Assembly (NCBI RefSeq): GCF_014190915.1
Contig: NZ_JACHVU010000004.1
Location: forward strand, 434,001 to 498,000
Length of the DNA: 64,000 nucleotides
Direction: 5' to 3'
Source of the DNA: Mycolicibacterium iranicum
Lineage (GTDB): Bacteria; Actinomycetota; Actinomycetes; Mycobacteriales; Mycobacteriaceae
The translations under genes were made by a program, and so were the position numbers. Every line of letters starts with the position of its first letter. The stretch's first letter is position 1. Of the stretch, positions 37,967-45,183 are shown in pieces. The notes beneath the pieces were generated by a model that searched no databases, was not told the DNA's origin, and saw only the letters and a list, made by a program, of their open reading frames with translations.

Positions 37967-38224
37967 ATGCCCAACGCATCGATCAAGAACGAGAAGATGT
38001 ACGAAGATCTTCGGCGGGAAGGCAATTCGAAGGAGAAAGCGGCGCGCATCTCGAACGCGGCCGCCGCACGGGGGAAATCATCGGTGGGACGAAAAGGTGG
38101 ACAGTCCGGTTCCTATTACGACTGGTCTGTCGGTGACTTGAAGAGGCGCGCAAAGGAACTGGGGATGTCGGGGTACTCGCACCTCACCAAGGACAAACTC
38201 ATCTACAAACTGCGCAACTCCTGA
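37967..38224 (+). CDS. DUF7218/Rho N-terminal-like small protein
   Basis: 85-residue basic protein. The first half (NASIKNEKMYEDLRREGNSKEKAARISNAAAARG) is the DUF7218-type sequence common in Actinobacteria; the second half (WSVGDLKRRAKELGMSGYSHLTKDKLIYKLRN) is a SAP/Rho-N-like helical motif that in other proteins binds nucleic acid. AGGAGG lies 10 nt before the ATG. Probably a nucleoid- or RNA-associated stress protein; this is inference from the motif. Confidence 0.85.
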   Translation: MPNASIKNEKMYEDLRREGNSKEKAARISNAAAARGKSSVGRKGGQSGSYYDWSVGDLKRRAKELGMSGYSHLTKDKLIYKLRNS

Positions 38225-38233
38225 CCTGAGCGG

Positions 38234-38413
38234 TCAGTCGTTGCTGCGGGCCTCTGCGCCGGATTCGCCGGCATCGAAATTGTCATCGCTGCTGGAGCGT
38301 CCGACGTAGGGGCCGTCGGCAGGGTCGTCGTCTCCCTCGGAGGCGCGCGAACCCGCGACCTTGGGGTCGGCTTCGACGTCGGATTCGGCCTTCTCGGAAT
38401 GGGGGTTGCTCAT
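38234..38413 (-). CDS. Small acidic hypothetical protein
   Basis: 59-residue, strongly acidic and Ser/Asp/Gly-rich protein (SNPHSEKAESDVEADPKVAGS after the start), with no hydrophobic segment and no recognisable domain; likely disordered. Located between two stress-type genes and behind a weak SigF-like site on its strand. The coding call rests on position and composition only. Confidence 0.5.
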   Translation of the reverse strand: MSNPHSEKAESDVEADPKVAGSRASEGDDDPADGPYVGRSSSDDNFDAGESGAEARSND

Positions 38414-38423
38414 GGCCGGTGAC

Positions 38424-38448
38424 TTGCCCCAACCCAGGTCTTTCAAAC
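38424..38448 (-). promoter_or_regulatory. Possible SigF-type promoter for the small acidic protein
   Basis: Minus-strand GTTT-N15-GGGCAA, one base away from GGGTA in the -10, 10 bp upstream of the ATG at 38413. Confidence 0.35.
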
Positions 38449-38470
38449 GTGTGACGTGATGACGCTGACC

Positions 38471-38495
38471 GTTTTGCGTAGGGGGCGTCGGGTAT
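38471..38495 (+). promoter_or_regulatory. SigF-type promoter for the flavodoxin-fold gene
   Basis: GTTT (38471-38474), 15-nt spacer, GGGTAT (38490-38495), nine bases before the ATG at 38505. Perfect match to the mycobacterial SigF consensus. Confidence 0.78.
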
Positions 38496-38504
38496 TCGCA
38501 CGGC

Positions 38505-39128
38505 ATGCCGGAAACGCAGCAATCCCTCCGTGCGCTCGCGCTCGTCTGCAGTCTGAAGCCGAGCCCCTCAGAGTCCAGCAGTGAGCTGATCGCCCAGCAC
38601 GTGTTCGACACCCTGCGCAGCCAGGGCGTCGACTGCGAGTCTGTGCGCTGCGTCGACTACGACATCGCCCCCGGTGTGGAAGCCGACATGGGCGACGGGG
38701 ACCAGTGGCCGCAGATCCGCGAGAAGGTTCTGCAGGCCGACATTCTGTTGCTGAGCACGCCCATCTGGCTGGGGCACCCGGCGTCGGTGACGCAGCGGGT
38801 GCTGGAGCGTCTGGACGCCGAGCTGTCCAACACCGACGAGCAGGGACGCCCCGCGATGGCGGGCAAGGTGGCCCTGGTCAGCGTGGTCGGCAACGAGGAC
38901 GGCGCGCACAAGGTCGTCGCGGATCTGTTCCAGGGGCTCAACGACGTCGGGTACAGCATCCCGGCGCAGGGCTGCACGTACTGGAACGGCCCGGCGATGG
39001 AATCGACCGATTACAAAGACCTCGACGAGGTGCCCGAGCAGGTCGCCTCGACCACCGCGGCCGCTGCCCGCAACGCTGCGCATCTGGCGCGCGTGCTGAA
39101 GCAGTCGCAATACCAGCCCTACGAATGA
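38505..39128 (+). CDS. Flavodoxin-fold NAD(P)H-dependent oxidoreductase
   Basis: 207-residue FMN reductase-family protein. The flavin phosphate loop region is LALVCSLKPSPSESSSELIA; the isoalloxazine loops are LLLSTPIWLGHPASVTQRVLERL and VVGNEDGAHKVVADLFQGLNDVGYSIP. Probably a quinone or FMN reductase protecting against oxidative stress; substrate unknown. It is transcribed from a perfect SigF promoter and is followed 24 bp later by a small membrane protein gene, probably co-transcribed. Confidence 0.88.
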   Translation: MPETQQSLRALALVCSLKPSPSESSSELIAQHVFDTLRSQGVDCESVRCVDYDIAPGVEADMGDGDQWPQIREKVLQADILLLSTPIWLGHPASVTQRVLERLDAELSNTDEQGRPAMAGKVALVSVVGNEDGAHKVVADLFQGLNDVGYSIPAQGCTYWNGPAMESTDYKDLDEVPEQVASTTAAAARNAAHLARVLKQSQYQPYE

Positions 39129-39152
39129 CACAGACAGAGAGAGGAGTCCCCG

Positions 39153-39464
39153 ATGCCTGATACATCACAAGACCCCGTCGACCACTCCCGGACCACCCGC
39201 CAGCACGCCGGCGAGACGATGAAAGCCGGGGTGAACGCCCCAGGTCTCATCGCTGTCGGCCTCGGCGTGCTGTCCCTGGTGGTCGGCTTGTTCTCGTTCG
39301 CCAACAGCAGCACGGCCACCGGAATCGTCGGTGTCGTCCTCGCGGTCCTGCTCATCGCCGGCGGACTCGGCTGGCTCGCCCGCACGCACCACAAAGTGCA
39401 ACTGCAGCAGCAGGATTGGCACCGGGAGAATCCTGAAGCCCACTACGAGCCGCCGACGAGCTGA
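39153..39464 (+). CDS. Two-helix membrane protein
   Basis: 103-residue protein: polar N-terminus, MKAGVNAPGLIAVGLGVLSLVVGLFSFA and TGIVGVVLAVLLIAGGLGWLA as two membrane helices, and a basic/polar C-terminus (HHKVQLQQQDWHRENPEAHYEPP). A GAGAGGAG ribosome-binding site precedes the ATG. No named family recognised. It probably shares the SigF transcript of the flavodoxin-fold gene. Its last 22 bases overlap the end of the convergent amidohydrolase gene. Confidence 0.75.
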   Translation: MPDTSQDPVDHSRTTRQHAGETMKAGVNAPGLIAVGLGVLSLVVGLFSFANSSTATGIVGVVLAVLLIAGGLGWLARTHHKVQLQQQDWHRENPEAHYEPPTS

Positions 39465-40744
39465 GCGTTGCCGTCCGGTGCGACGAGCCAAGTCGTCGTG
39501 GCTAGGACGAGCGTCCGGATGGCGACGTCGAGCGTGGGTTGGATGACGGGCGCAAAGCGCGGGGAATGGTTCACGGCGATGTCGCGGGACACGCTGTTGT
39601 GCTCGACGGCCTGCCGATAGGCATCAGGGTCGACGCAGCCCACGCCCCAATACGTGTACGGCGCAGCCAGGTTCACAGGGATGGTGCTGAAGTCCTCGCT
39701 GCCTGTGCCCTGCGGCAGGTCCACGCATCGATCGCCGAACGCGTGGACGAATGCCTCACGTAGTCGGCTCGTCGTGTCGATGTCGTTGTCCGTCAACGGA
39801 AAGCGGTCGAACAACTCGAACCGGGGTTCTCGTGGCGATCCTGACGCGACGCATTCCGCGGACACCATCCGCGTGACTGCGTCGAGGATTCGTTGGCGGG
39901 TGTCCTCGCTGTAGCTGCGGATGTTGAGTTGCAGCAAAGCTTTATCGGGGATGACGTTGCTCTTGCTGCCGGCCTCGACGCTTCCAACTGTCAGGACGGC
40001 CGGCTCGACCGGGTTCACTTCGCGCGAGACCACAGTCTGCAGCCGCAGAATGATCATCGCCGCGAGGACGACCGGGTCCACGGCGGACTGCGGCATCGAG
40101 CCGTGACCGCCCCGGCCGAAGACGGTGATGCGCATGCTGTCCGCGGCGGCCATGAACGGCCCGGCGTGCAGACCGACAACGCCTGCCGGCAACGGCAGGG
40201 CGTGCTGCGCGAACGCGACGTCCACAGGCGGAACCAGTTGTGCCAGGCCGTCGTCCACCATCGCCTGGGCCCCGTCCGCCGTCTCCTCTGCGGGCTGGAA
40301 CACCGTCACCAAGGTGCCTGACCACCGGTCGCGATCCTGTGAAAGCAAGCGAGCGGCGCCGAGGAGTGCAGCGACGTGGAGATCGTGTCCGCACGCGTGC
40401 ATGACCGGGACCTGACGGCCCTGTGGGTCGGTTGCGTGCACGGTGCTCGCGTAGGGCAGCCCCGTTTCTTCACGTACCGGCAGTGCGTCCATATCGGCAC
40501 GGAGCAGTACGGTCGGGCCGGGCCCGTTGGCGAGGATCCCGACGACTCCGGTGCCGCCGACGTGATCGTGCACGCGGTAGCCGGCGGCGTGGAGCACGTC
40601 GGTGACCAGTGCGGCGGTTCGGTGCTCCTGATGGGACAGCTCGGGGTGGCGGTGCAGGTCCCGGTAGAAGTCTTCCAACCACGGGCGGATACCCGGGAGG
40701 CCGTCGAGGATCGCGGCGGCGGCCGTGGACGAAGAAGTGGTCAC
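39443..40744 (-). CDS. M20-family amidohydrolase (HipO/AmhX-like)
   Basis: 433-residue metal-dependent amidohydrolase. M20D motifs are LHRHPELSHQE, LLRADMDALPVREETGLPYAS, the metal site VMHACGHDLHVAALLGAA, QPAEETADGAQAMVDDG, the dimerisation domain around FGRGGHGSMPQ, and GTGSEDFS near the end. Likely substrates are N-acyl amino acids or related amides. I use GTG 40744, with AGGAG 5 nt upstream; a longer in-frame extension lacks such a site. It is the last gene before the truncated tRNA-Leu and has a weak SigF-like promoter. Confidence 0.9.
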   Translation of the reverse strand: MTTSSSTAAAAILDGLPGIRPWLEDFYRDLHRHPELSHQEHRTAALVTDVLHAAGYRVHDHVGGTGVVGILANGPGPTVLLRADMDALPVREETGLPYASTVHATDPQGRQVPVMHACGHDLHVAALLGAARLLSQDRDRWSGTLVTVFQPAEETADGAQAMVDDGLAQLVPPVDVAFAQHALPLPAGVVGLHAGPFMAAADSMRITVFGRGGHGSMPQSAVDPVVLAAMIILRLQTVVSREVNPVEPAVLTVGSVEAGSKSNVIPDKALLQLNIRSYSEDTRQRILDAVTRMVSAECVASGSPREPRFELFDRFPLTDNDIDTTSRLREAFVHAFGDRCVDLPQGTGSEDFSTIPVNLAAPYTYWGVGCVDPDAYRQAVEHNSVSRDIAVNHSPRFAPVIQPTLDVAIRTLVLATTTWLVAPDGNAQLVGGS

Positions 40745-40777
40745 GGCGACTCCTGCTGCCGAAGGTGTCGGATCGGG

Positions 40778-40802
40778 ATACCTCCGTGCGTGGTGGGCAA
40801 AC
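40778..40802 (-). promoter_or_regulatory. Possible SigF-type promoter for the M20 amidohydrolase
   Basis: Minus-strand GTTT-N15-AGGTAT; one mismatch to GGGTAT, correct 15-nt spacing, 33 bp upstream of the chosen GTG. Confidence 0.4.
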
Positions 40803-40878
40803 CGGGGGAGCTTTTCGACCCGGGGACGATCAGTGTGGCTCGTAGACGGCATGACAGCGCCCGTAGGATCACGCGCAC

Positions 40879-40920
40879 GCCCCCATAGCCCAATTGGCAG
40901 AGGCAGCGGACTTAAAATCC
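40879..40920 (+). other. 5' half of tRNA-Leu(TAA): left attachment junction of the island
   Basis: The first 42 bases of a leucine tRNA are present: acceptor strand GCCCCCA, D-arm, and the anticodon stem-loop GCGGA-CTTAAAA-TCC with anticodon TAA. After TCC the sequence departs (TCT instead of the GC needed to close the stem), and no variable arm, T-arm or TGGGGGC acceptor strand follows within 100 bases. This is what remains when an element integrates in the anticodon region without restoring the 3' half on this side. An intact or complementary half would be expected at the other island boundary, outside the window. Confidence 0.7.
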
Positions 40921-41251
40921 TCTGAACTGGGCGTTTGTTGTGTTTGCTGGCGACGAGAAACACGGACAACTCGGCGCAAGCAGCGAATATGGCATTGGTT
41001 GCGCTTGTAAACATTGAGGGGGAGCGGTCTCGCTGCGGTATCCGTTGCGGTATTCGGTGGTGTCGAATGCAGCGAGACAGGCGGGTCGGCGGGCTGCAGG
41101 CTAAGAGGTGTCACGGGCGGCGGCTAAGCGGACAGTGCAGGTCAGAGAGTGTTTCACGCAACGTTGGTGTCGGTGTAGCCCGGTAGCCTCACTATCACCG
41201 AAGATAGGATCGCAACACTGACGGATGAATGAGGCTTGGGGAGGGCTGGAG
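40921..41251. other. Island-end intergenic region with an inverted repeat
   Basis: No convincing gene: a short plus-strand frame (40935-41186) has no ribosome-binding site and unnatural composition. A 10-bp perfect inverted repeat GTCTCGCTGC/GCAGCGAGAC (41027-41036 and 41069-41078, 32-nt loop) could be a terminator protecting the island from tRNA read-through or a recombinase arm site. A plausible -10 (TAGGAT at about 41202) for the ATPase gene lies near the right end. Confidence 0.4.
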
Positions 41252-42208
41252 ATGGCGCGCGCGGACCTACTCCTTGATCTCGTGGAGGCTGAGCGTCGAG
41301 GCGATCGAGATCGCTTCCGAGTTCTGGTCGAGGCGGTGATCGCCGAGGAGCGTGCTAATCAACACCACCTGCTCGCTGACCGCCTCTCTGAACTCATCAC
41401 CACTTCAGGGCAGGGTCTTGTCCGAGATGAGCGGGCCAGTGCGATACGCGACTTGGTGCAGGAAGTTGTACCTAACCGTCGTTTGGACGAGTTGGAACTC
41501 GCGTCGGTTCCGCGGCGGGTCGTGAAGGAGCTGATCGAAGAGCAGAAGCGCGCAGAACTATTGCGCAGCTACGGGATTGAACCGCGCAATCGGCTCCTGC
41601 TGTCCGGCCCTCCAGGAAACGGTAAGACTAGTGTCGCGGAGGCTATCGCCTCCGAACTGATGCTTCCGTTCTACGTGATTCGTTATGAGGGCGTGGTATC
41701 CAGCTTCCTCGGTGAGACCGCTGCCCGGCTCGACAACGCCTTCGAGTTTGCCCGTACCCGTCGGTGTGTCCTGTTCTTCGACGAACTCGACACCATTGCC
41801 AAGGAACGGTCGGACGAGCACGAGACAGGCGAGATCAAGCGTGTCGTGTCCACGCTGCTACTGCAGATCGACAGGGTGCCGGCGCACGTGATCTTCATCG
41901 GCGCAACCAATCACAGCGAACTGCTTGACCGCGCGGCGTGGAGACGCTTCCAGATTCGCGCCGAGCTGGAACCACCCAGCCGCGCCGAGGCGACCCGATT
42001 CCTTGAACGGCTCGCCGCACGCTTGGGCGGCGAGCTTGGCTTCGCCCCGCGGACTCTGGCCGACAAGCTCACTGGAGCGAGCTTCGCCGAGCTGGAGGAG
42101 TTCGCGTTAGACGTGCGCCGTCGGGCGGTCCTGGAATTGCCCGACGGCGACCTCCGACGGATCGTCCAAGAGCGTCTTGAGCACAGGCGCGATCAGGCAA
42201 CGGGGTGA
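41252..42208 (+). CDS. ietA: AAA ATPase of an IetAS-type pair
   Basis: 318-residue single-domain AAA+ ATPase. An N-terminal helical region (about 110 residues) is followed by Walker A GPPGNGKTS at about residues 119-127, Walker B CVLFFDELD near 172-180, and a sensor-1 segment HVIFIGATNHSELLDRA. It partners with the overlapping subtilase gene. Such AAA-ATPase/subtilisin pairs (IetA/IetS) were described for plasmid incompatibility in Agrobacterium and later as an anti-phage defence system. Here the ATPase is predicted to deliver substrates to, or activate, the protease. ATG 41252 is preceded by GGGGAGGG at about 7 nt; an in-frame ATG at 41225 lacks this. Confidence 0.85.
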   Translation: MARADLLLDLVEAERRGDRDRFRVLVEAVIAEERANQHHLLADRLSELITTSGQGLVRDERASAIRDLVQEVVPNRRLDELELASVPRRVVKELIEEQKRAELLRSYGIEPRNRLLLSGPPGNGKTSVAEAIASELMLPFYVIRYEGVVSSFLGETAARLDNAFEFARTRRCVLFFDELDTIAKERSDEHETGEIKRVVSTLLLQIDRVPAHVIFIGATNHSELLDRAAWRRFQIRAELEPPSRAEATRFLERLAARLGGELGFAPRTLADKLTGASFAELEEFALDVRRRAVLELPDGDLRRIVQERLEHRRDQATG

Positions 42209-44817
42209 CGGCGGAGCGCAGGCCGTTGCTGGCCTTCGGTCCTCCGGTCGTCGCTGAACGGCCCACCCAGCCCCAGCGGGACATGCCGCGCCTGTCTAAC
42301 CCTGGTGCGGGCCGACAGGGGGAGCGTCTGACACCACAGTTCCGCGAGTTGAGTGCGGCGTTCGACGCCGAGCGGGCACGCCTGGCCGCCGACGCCGCGG
42401 ATGAGGTCGATCCCGCCCTGGTAGTCGTGTTCGACCTCGCGGGCAGTGTCAAGGACTTCCGCAACGCGATCACCCAGATCGACGGACTGGAGTTCCTTTC
42501 CGAGCTGCTCGGAGATCGAACTGATCCCGACGACGATTTCCACATGACCGAACGGGTCATGGGGCGCACGGACAAGTCCGTCCCGCATTCGCTCTACCTT
42601 GTGATGTCCAACGCGAAGGCTATCGACGAACTCCTACGGCTGTTCGCGCTTTGGCAGGAAGATCCGTCAGTATCGTTCGAACGCGGATTGGGGAAGTTCA
42701 AGACAGCGTTCCAGCAATTGATCGCGATCCGGCGCTGGGGACCGGACGACCGAATCAGGGAGACCGGCCTTCGCGATCAGTGGCAGCAAGCCGTCGAACT
42801 CGTCGGCCAGTCCCTCAGCACAGTCATGGTTGAGATAGAGCTGTGGTACCGCCGCGATGCGCCACACCGCAGCGCGGCCGAGTCACACGTTGAGCACATC
42901 ATCGTCGCCACCGGCGGACGCGTTATGGACCGCTCCGAAATCGGCTCTATCGGCTATCACGCGCTGCTGGCGGAATTGCCAATCCAGCAGGTGCAGTCGG
43001 TGTTGAATGACGGCGCGTCGTCGATCCAGTTGCTCACAACCGACGAGGTCATGTTCGTCAGCCCATTCACGCCGATGAGCGTCGCACCAGCCACCGTTGA
43101 GCCCGTCGCGGAAGTACGCCTTCCTCGTGGAGAGCGCGTGGAGGGGCTTGCGCGGATTGCACTGCTGGACGGCTTACCGTTCCCGAATCACGATGCGCTG
43201 GCTGGGAGATTACGGGTCGACGATCCCGACGGGCTGAGCGATAACTACCCGGTGTTCTCACGCAATCACGGCACTGCGATGGCGTCCCTCATAATCCACG
43301 GCGATCTTTCCGCGCGTGGCGAACCGCTGGACCGTCCGCTGTATGTACGGCCCATCATGGTTCCCCGCGAATACCCTGCGGGGTCCGAGCACGTCGTTCC
43401 GGATCAATTATTTACCGATCTCCTTCACCGGTCGATTCGCCGCATCGTGGAGGGGGAGCCTGGTCGGGAGCCGGCCGCGCCCAGCGTGCGAATCGTCAAC
43501 CTGTCGATCGGCGCGCAGGCCAGGGCTCTGGCACGCCGGATGAGCCCGGTAGGGCGTCTCCTCGATTGGTTGGCTCACACCTACAACTTGTTGTTCGTCG
43601 TCAGTGCGGGCAATCACCTCGACCCAATCAAGATGCCCGCTGACGCTGCAAATGACATTGACACCGCACGATCAGCGGCGACCCGAGCTGTCTACGATAC
43701 GACGCTCTTGCGAGGCGTTCTGCCCCCAGGCGACGCGATTAACGCGCTGACCGTCGGCGCGACACACGACGACGCCCTCGGAGATTTCGACGTTCCCGAC
43801 ACCGCGTGGGACATTACGCAGCCGGGTGGACCCGCGTACTACGGCGCCACTGGACCTGGTGTTGATCGATCCGTCAAACCCGACATCTACCACGTCGGTG
43901 GTCGGGCGCTCTACAGGCGCCCGATCATCGTCCCAGGGGAGGAAACGGTCGCAGTCGAACTTGCACAGACTGCGGTCAGCGGCCCTGGTGTCCAGGTCGC
44001 AGCTCCCGGTCGAGCAGGCGCGACGAACAACACGGTCTTCACCACGGGCACTAGCAACGCCGCGGCCTTGGTGACCCGCGAAGCCAGCCGGCTATTCGAT
44101 GTCCTCGACGCCGGCCCGCCCAGCACCGAGGACGCACCACTGCCTGACGCGCAGTATCACCCGCTGCTTGTGCGGGCACTGCTTGCCCACGCGGCTAGCT
44201 GGGGTGAATGGGAAGCGACACTACGCCATGAATTAGGACTCGATAACCAACAGGCGCGGCGCCACGTAACAGCACTACTCGGCTACGGACGAATAGACAT
44301 CGACCGGCTCGGGACGGGTGCAACGAATAGGGCTGTGTTGCTCGCTGGTGGGCACATCGTGCGAAACGAACGTCATACCTACGAGCTGCCGTTGCCACCT
44401 TCCCTTCGGGCCCGCGCGGAATGGCACCGCTTCACGATTACGCTCGCGTGCATGGTCCCCACTGTCGGTGAGCTGACCCGGTATCGCGGAGCGAAGGTCT
44501 ATTTCGCCACGCCCGATACGGGTCTCGCAGGTGGAGACCGGACCGGCGGCGAGCACTTTGCGGTCAGACGGGGCAGTCTTCAGCATGAGATTGTGCAAGG
44601 AACCCGAGCAATGGTGTTCGGCGACGGGGACACGTTTCCAATCCATGTCGAGTGCATGGACGATGCACAGCGACTCCGCGTTGGCAGGACAGTGCGCTAC
44701 GCGCTGGTCGTCTCCGTCGAGACCGCCGAGGAGACCTCGACCACTATTCACGATGAAGTACGAACGAGACTGCGCCAGCGGCTGCTCGACCGTGCACGAG
44801 GTCGGGTATCGGGCTGA
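42205..44817 (+). CDS. ietS: Subtilisin-like (S8) serine protease of an IetAS-type pair
   Basis: 870-residue intracellular subtilase (no signal peptide). A long N-terminal region of about 310 residues precedes the catalytic domain: Asp near 322 in IALLDGLPFPNH, His near 355 in NHGTAMASLI, oxyanion Asn near 469 in SAGNHLDP, and Ser near 616 in TGTSNAAALVTREA. A C-terminal domain of about 200 residues follows (beta-rich; RAEWHRFTITLACMVPT). All triad residues are present. It starts within the stop of the ATPase gene (GTGA), so the two are coupled. Together they are best explained as a defence pair; target unknown. Confidence 0.86.
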   Translation: MTAERRPLLAFGPPVVAERPTQPQRDMPRLSNPGAGRQGERLTPQFRELSAAFDAERARLAADAADEVDPALVVVFDLAGSVKDFRNAITQIDGLEFLSELLGDRTDPDDDFHMTERVMGRTDKSVPHSLYLVMSNAKAIDELLRLFALWQEDPSVSFERGLGKFKTAFQQLIAIRRWGPDDRIRETGLRDQWQQAVELVGQSLSTVMVEIELWYRRDAPHRSAAESHVEHIIVATGGRVMDRSEIGSIGYHALLAELPIQQVQSVLNDGASSIQLLTTDEVMFVSPFTPMSVAPATVEPVAEVRLPRGERVEGLARIALLDGLPFPNHDALAGRLRVDDPDGLSDNYPVFSRNHGTAMASLIIHGDLSARGEPLDRPLYVRPIMVPREYPAGSEHVVPDQLFTDLLHRSIRRIVEGEPGREPAAPSVRIVNLSIGAQARALARRMSPVGRLLDWLAHTYNLLFVVSAGNHLDPIKMPADAANDIDTARSAATRAVYDTTLLRGVLPPGDAINALTVGATHDDALGDFDVPDTAWDITQPGGPAYYGATGPGVDRSVKPDIYHVGGRALYRRPIIVPGEETVAVELAQTAVSGPGVQVAAPGRAGATNNTVFTTGTSNAAALVTREASRLFDVLDAGPPSTEDAPLPDAQYHPLLVRALLAHAASWGEWEATLRHELGLDNQQARRHVTALLGYGRIDIDRLGTGATNRAVLLAGGHIVRNERHTYELPLPPSLRARAEWHRFTITLACMVPTVGELTRYRGAKVYFATPDTGLAGGDRTGGEHFAVRRGSLQHEIVQGTRAMVFGDGDTFPIHVECMDDAQRLRVGRTVRYALVVSVETAEETSTTIHDEVRTRLRQRLLDRARGRVSG

Positions 44818-44932
44818 CCCTCACCGCCATGTGATTGTCTAGCAGTCGCTGCGCCAGTCTTGGCCGCGATTTGCCAGGACTAGTGTGGCTGAGTCGAGCG
44901 TCTCGCCAGTGGCATGAGGTAGTCGGTGACCC

Positions 44933-45151
44933 CTAGAAATCACGACAATCGTAGTTGGGCTTTATTTCGCGATTCATGTAGCTGCCCTTCGAGTCGGCAG
45001 TGAATAGTTCGTCGTAGGTCGACTGAGGTACGCCCGAATACACATATATTCGACCATTTGAAAATTCTACGTAGAGTTCTTCTGTGGCAGAGTCATAGCC
45101 AATTCGATAAATATTACTCGAGTCTACCGGTTCCATGTCTGGAAGTGTCAT
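44933..45151 (-). CDS. KTSC-domain small protein
   Basis: 72-residue protein consisting almost entirely of a KTSC domain: SSNIYRIGYDSATEELYVEF, GRIYVYSGVPQSTYDEL and SKGSYMNREIKPNYDCR. The domain is named after its Lys-Thr-Ser-Cys residues and is found alone or fused to nucleic-acid enzymes; its function is unclear. AAGGAGAG lies 6 nt before the ATG. It follows the HerA-like gene by 32 bp on the same strand and is likely co-transcribed with the SIR2-HerA module. Composition is AT-richer than the flanking genome. Confidence 0.83.
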   Translation of the reverse strand: MTLPDMEPVDSSNIYRIGYDSATEELYVEFSNGRIYVYSGVPQSTYDELFTADSKGSYMNREIKPNYDCRDF

Positions 45152-45183
45152 CTATGTCTCTCCTTTTGCGTTCTCGGGAGTGT

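Noticed and set aside
40935..41186. 83-codon frame next to the tRNA-Leu half
   Set aside because: No ribosome-binding site, Cys/Arg-rich unnatural composition.
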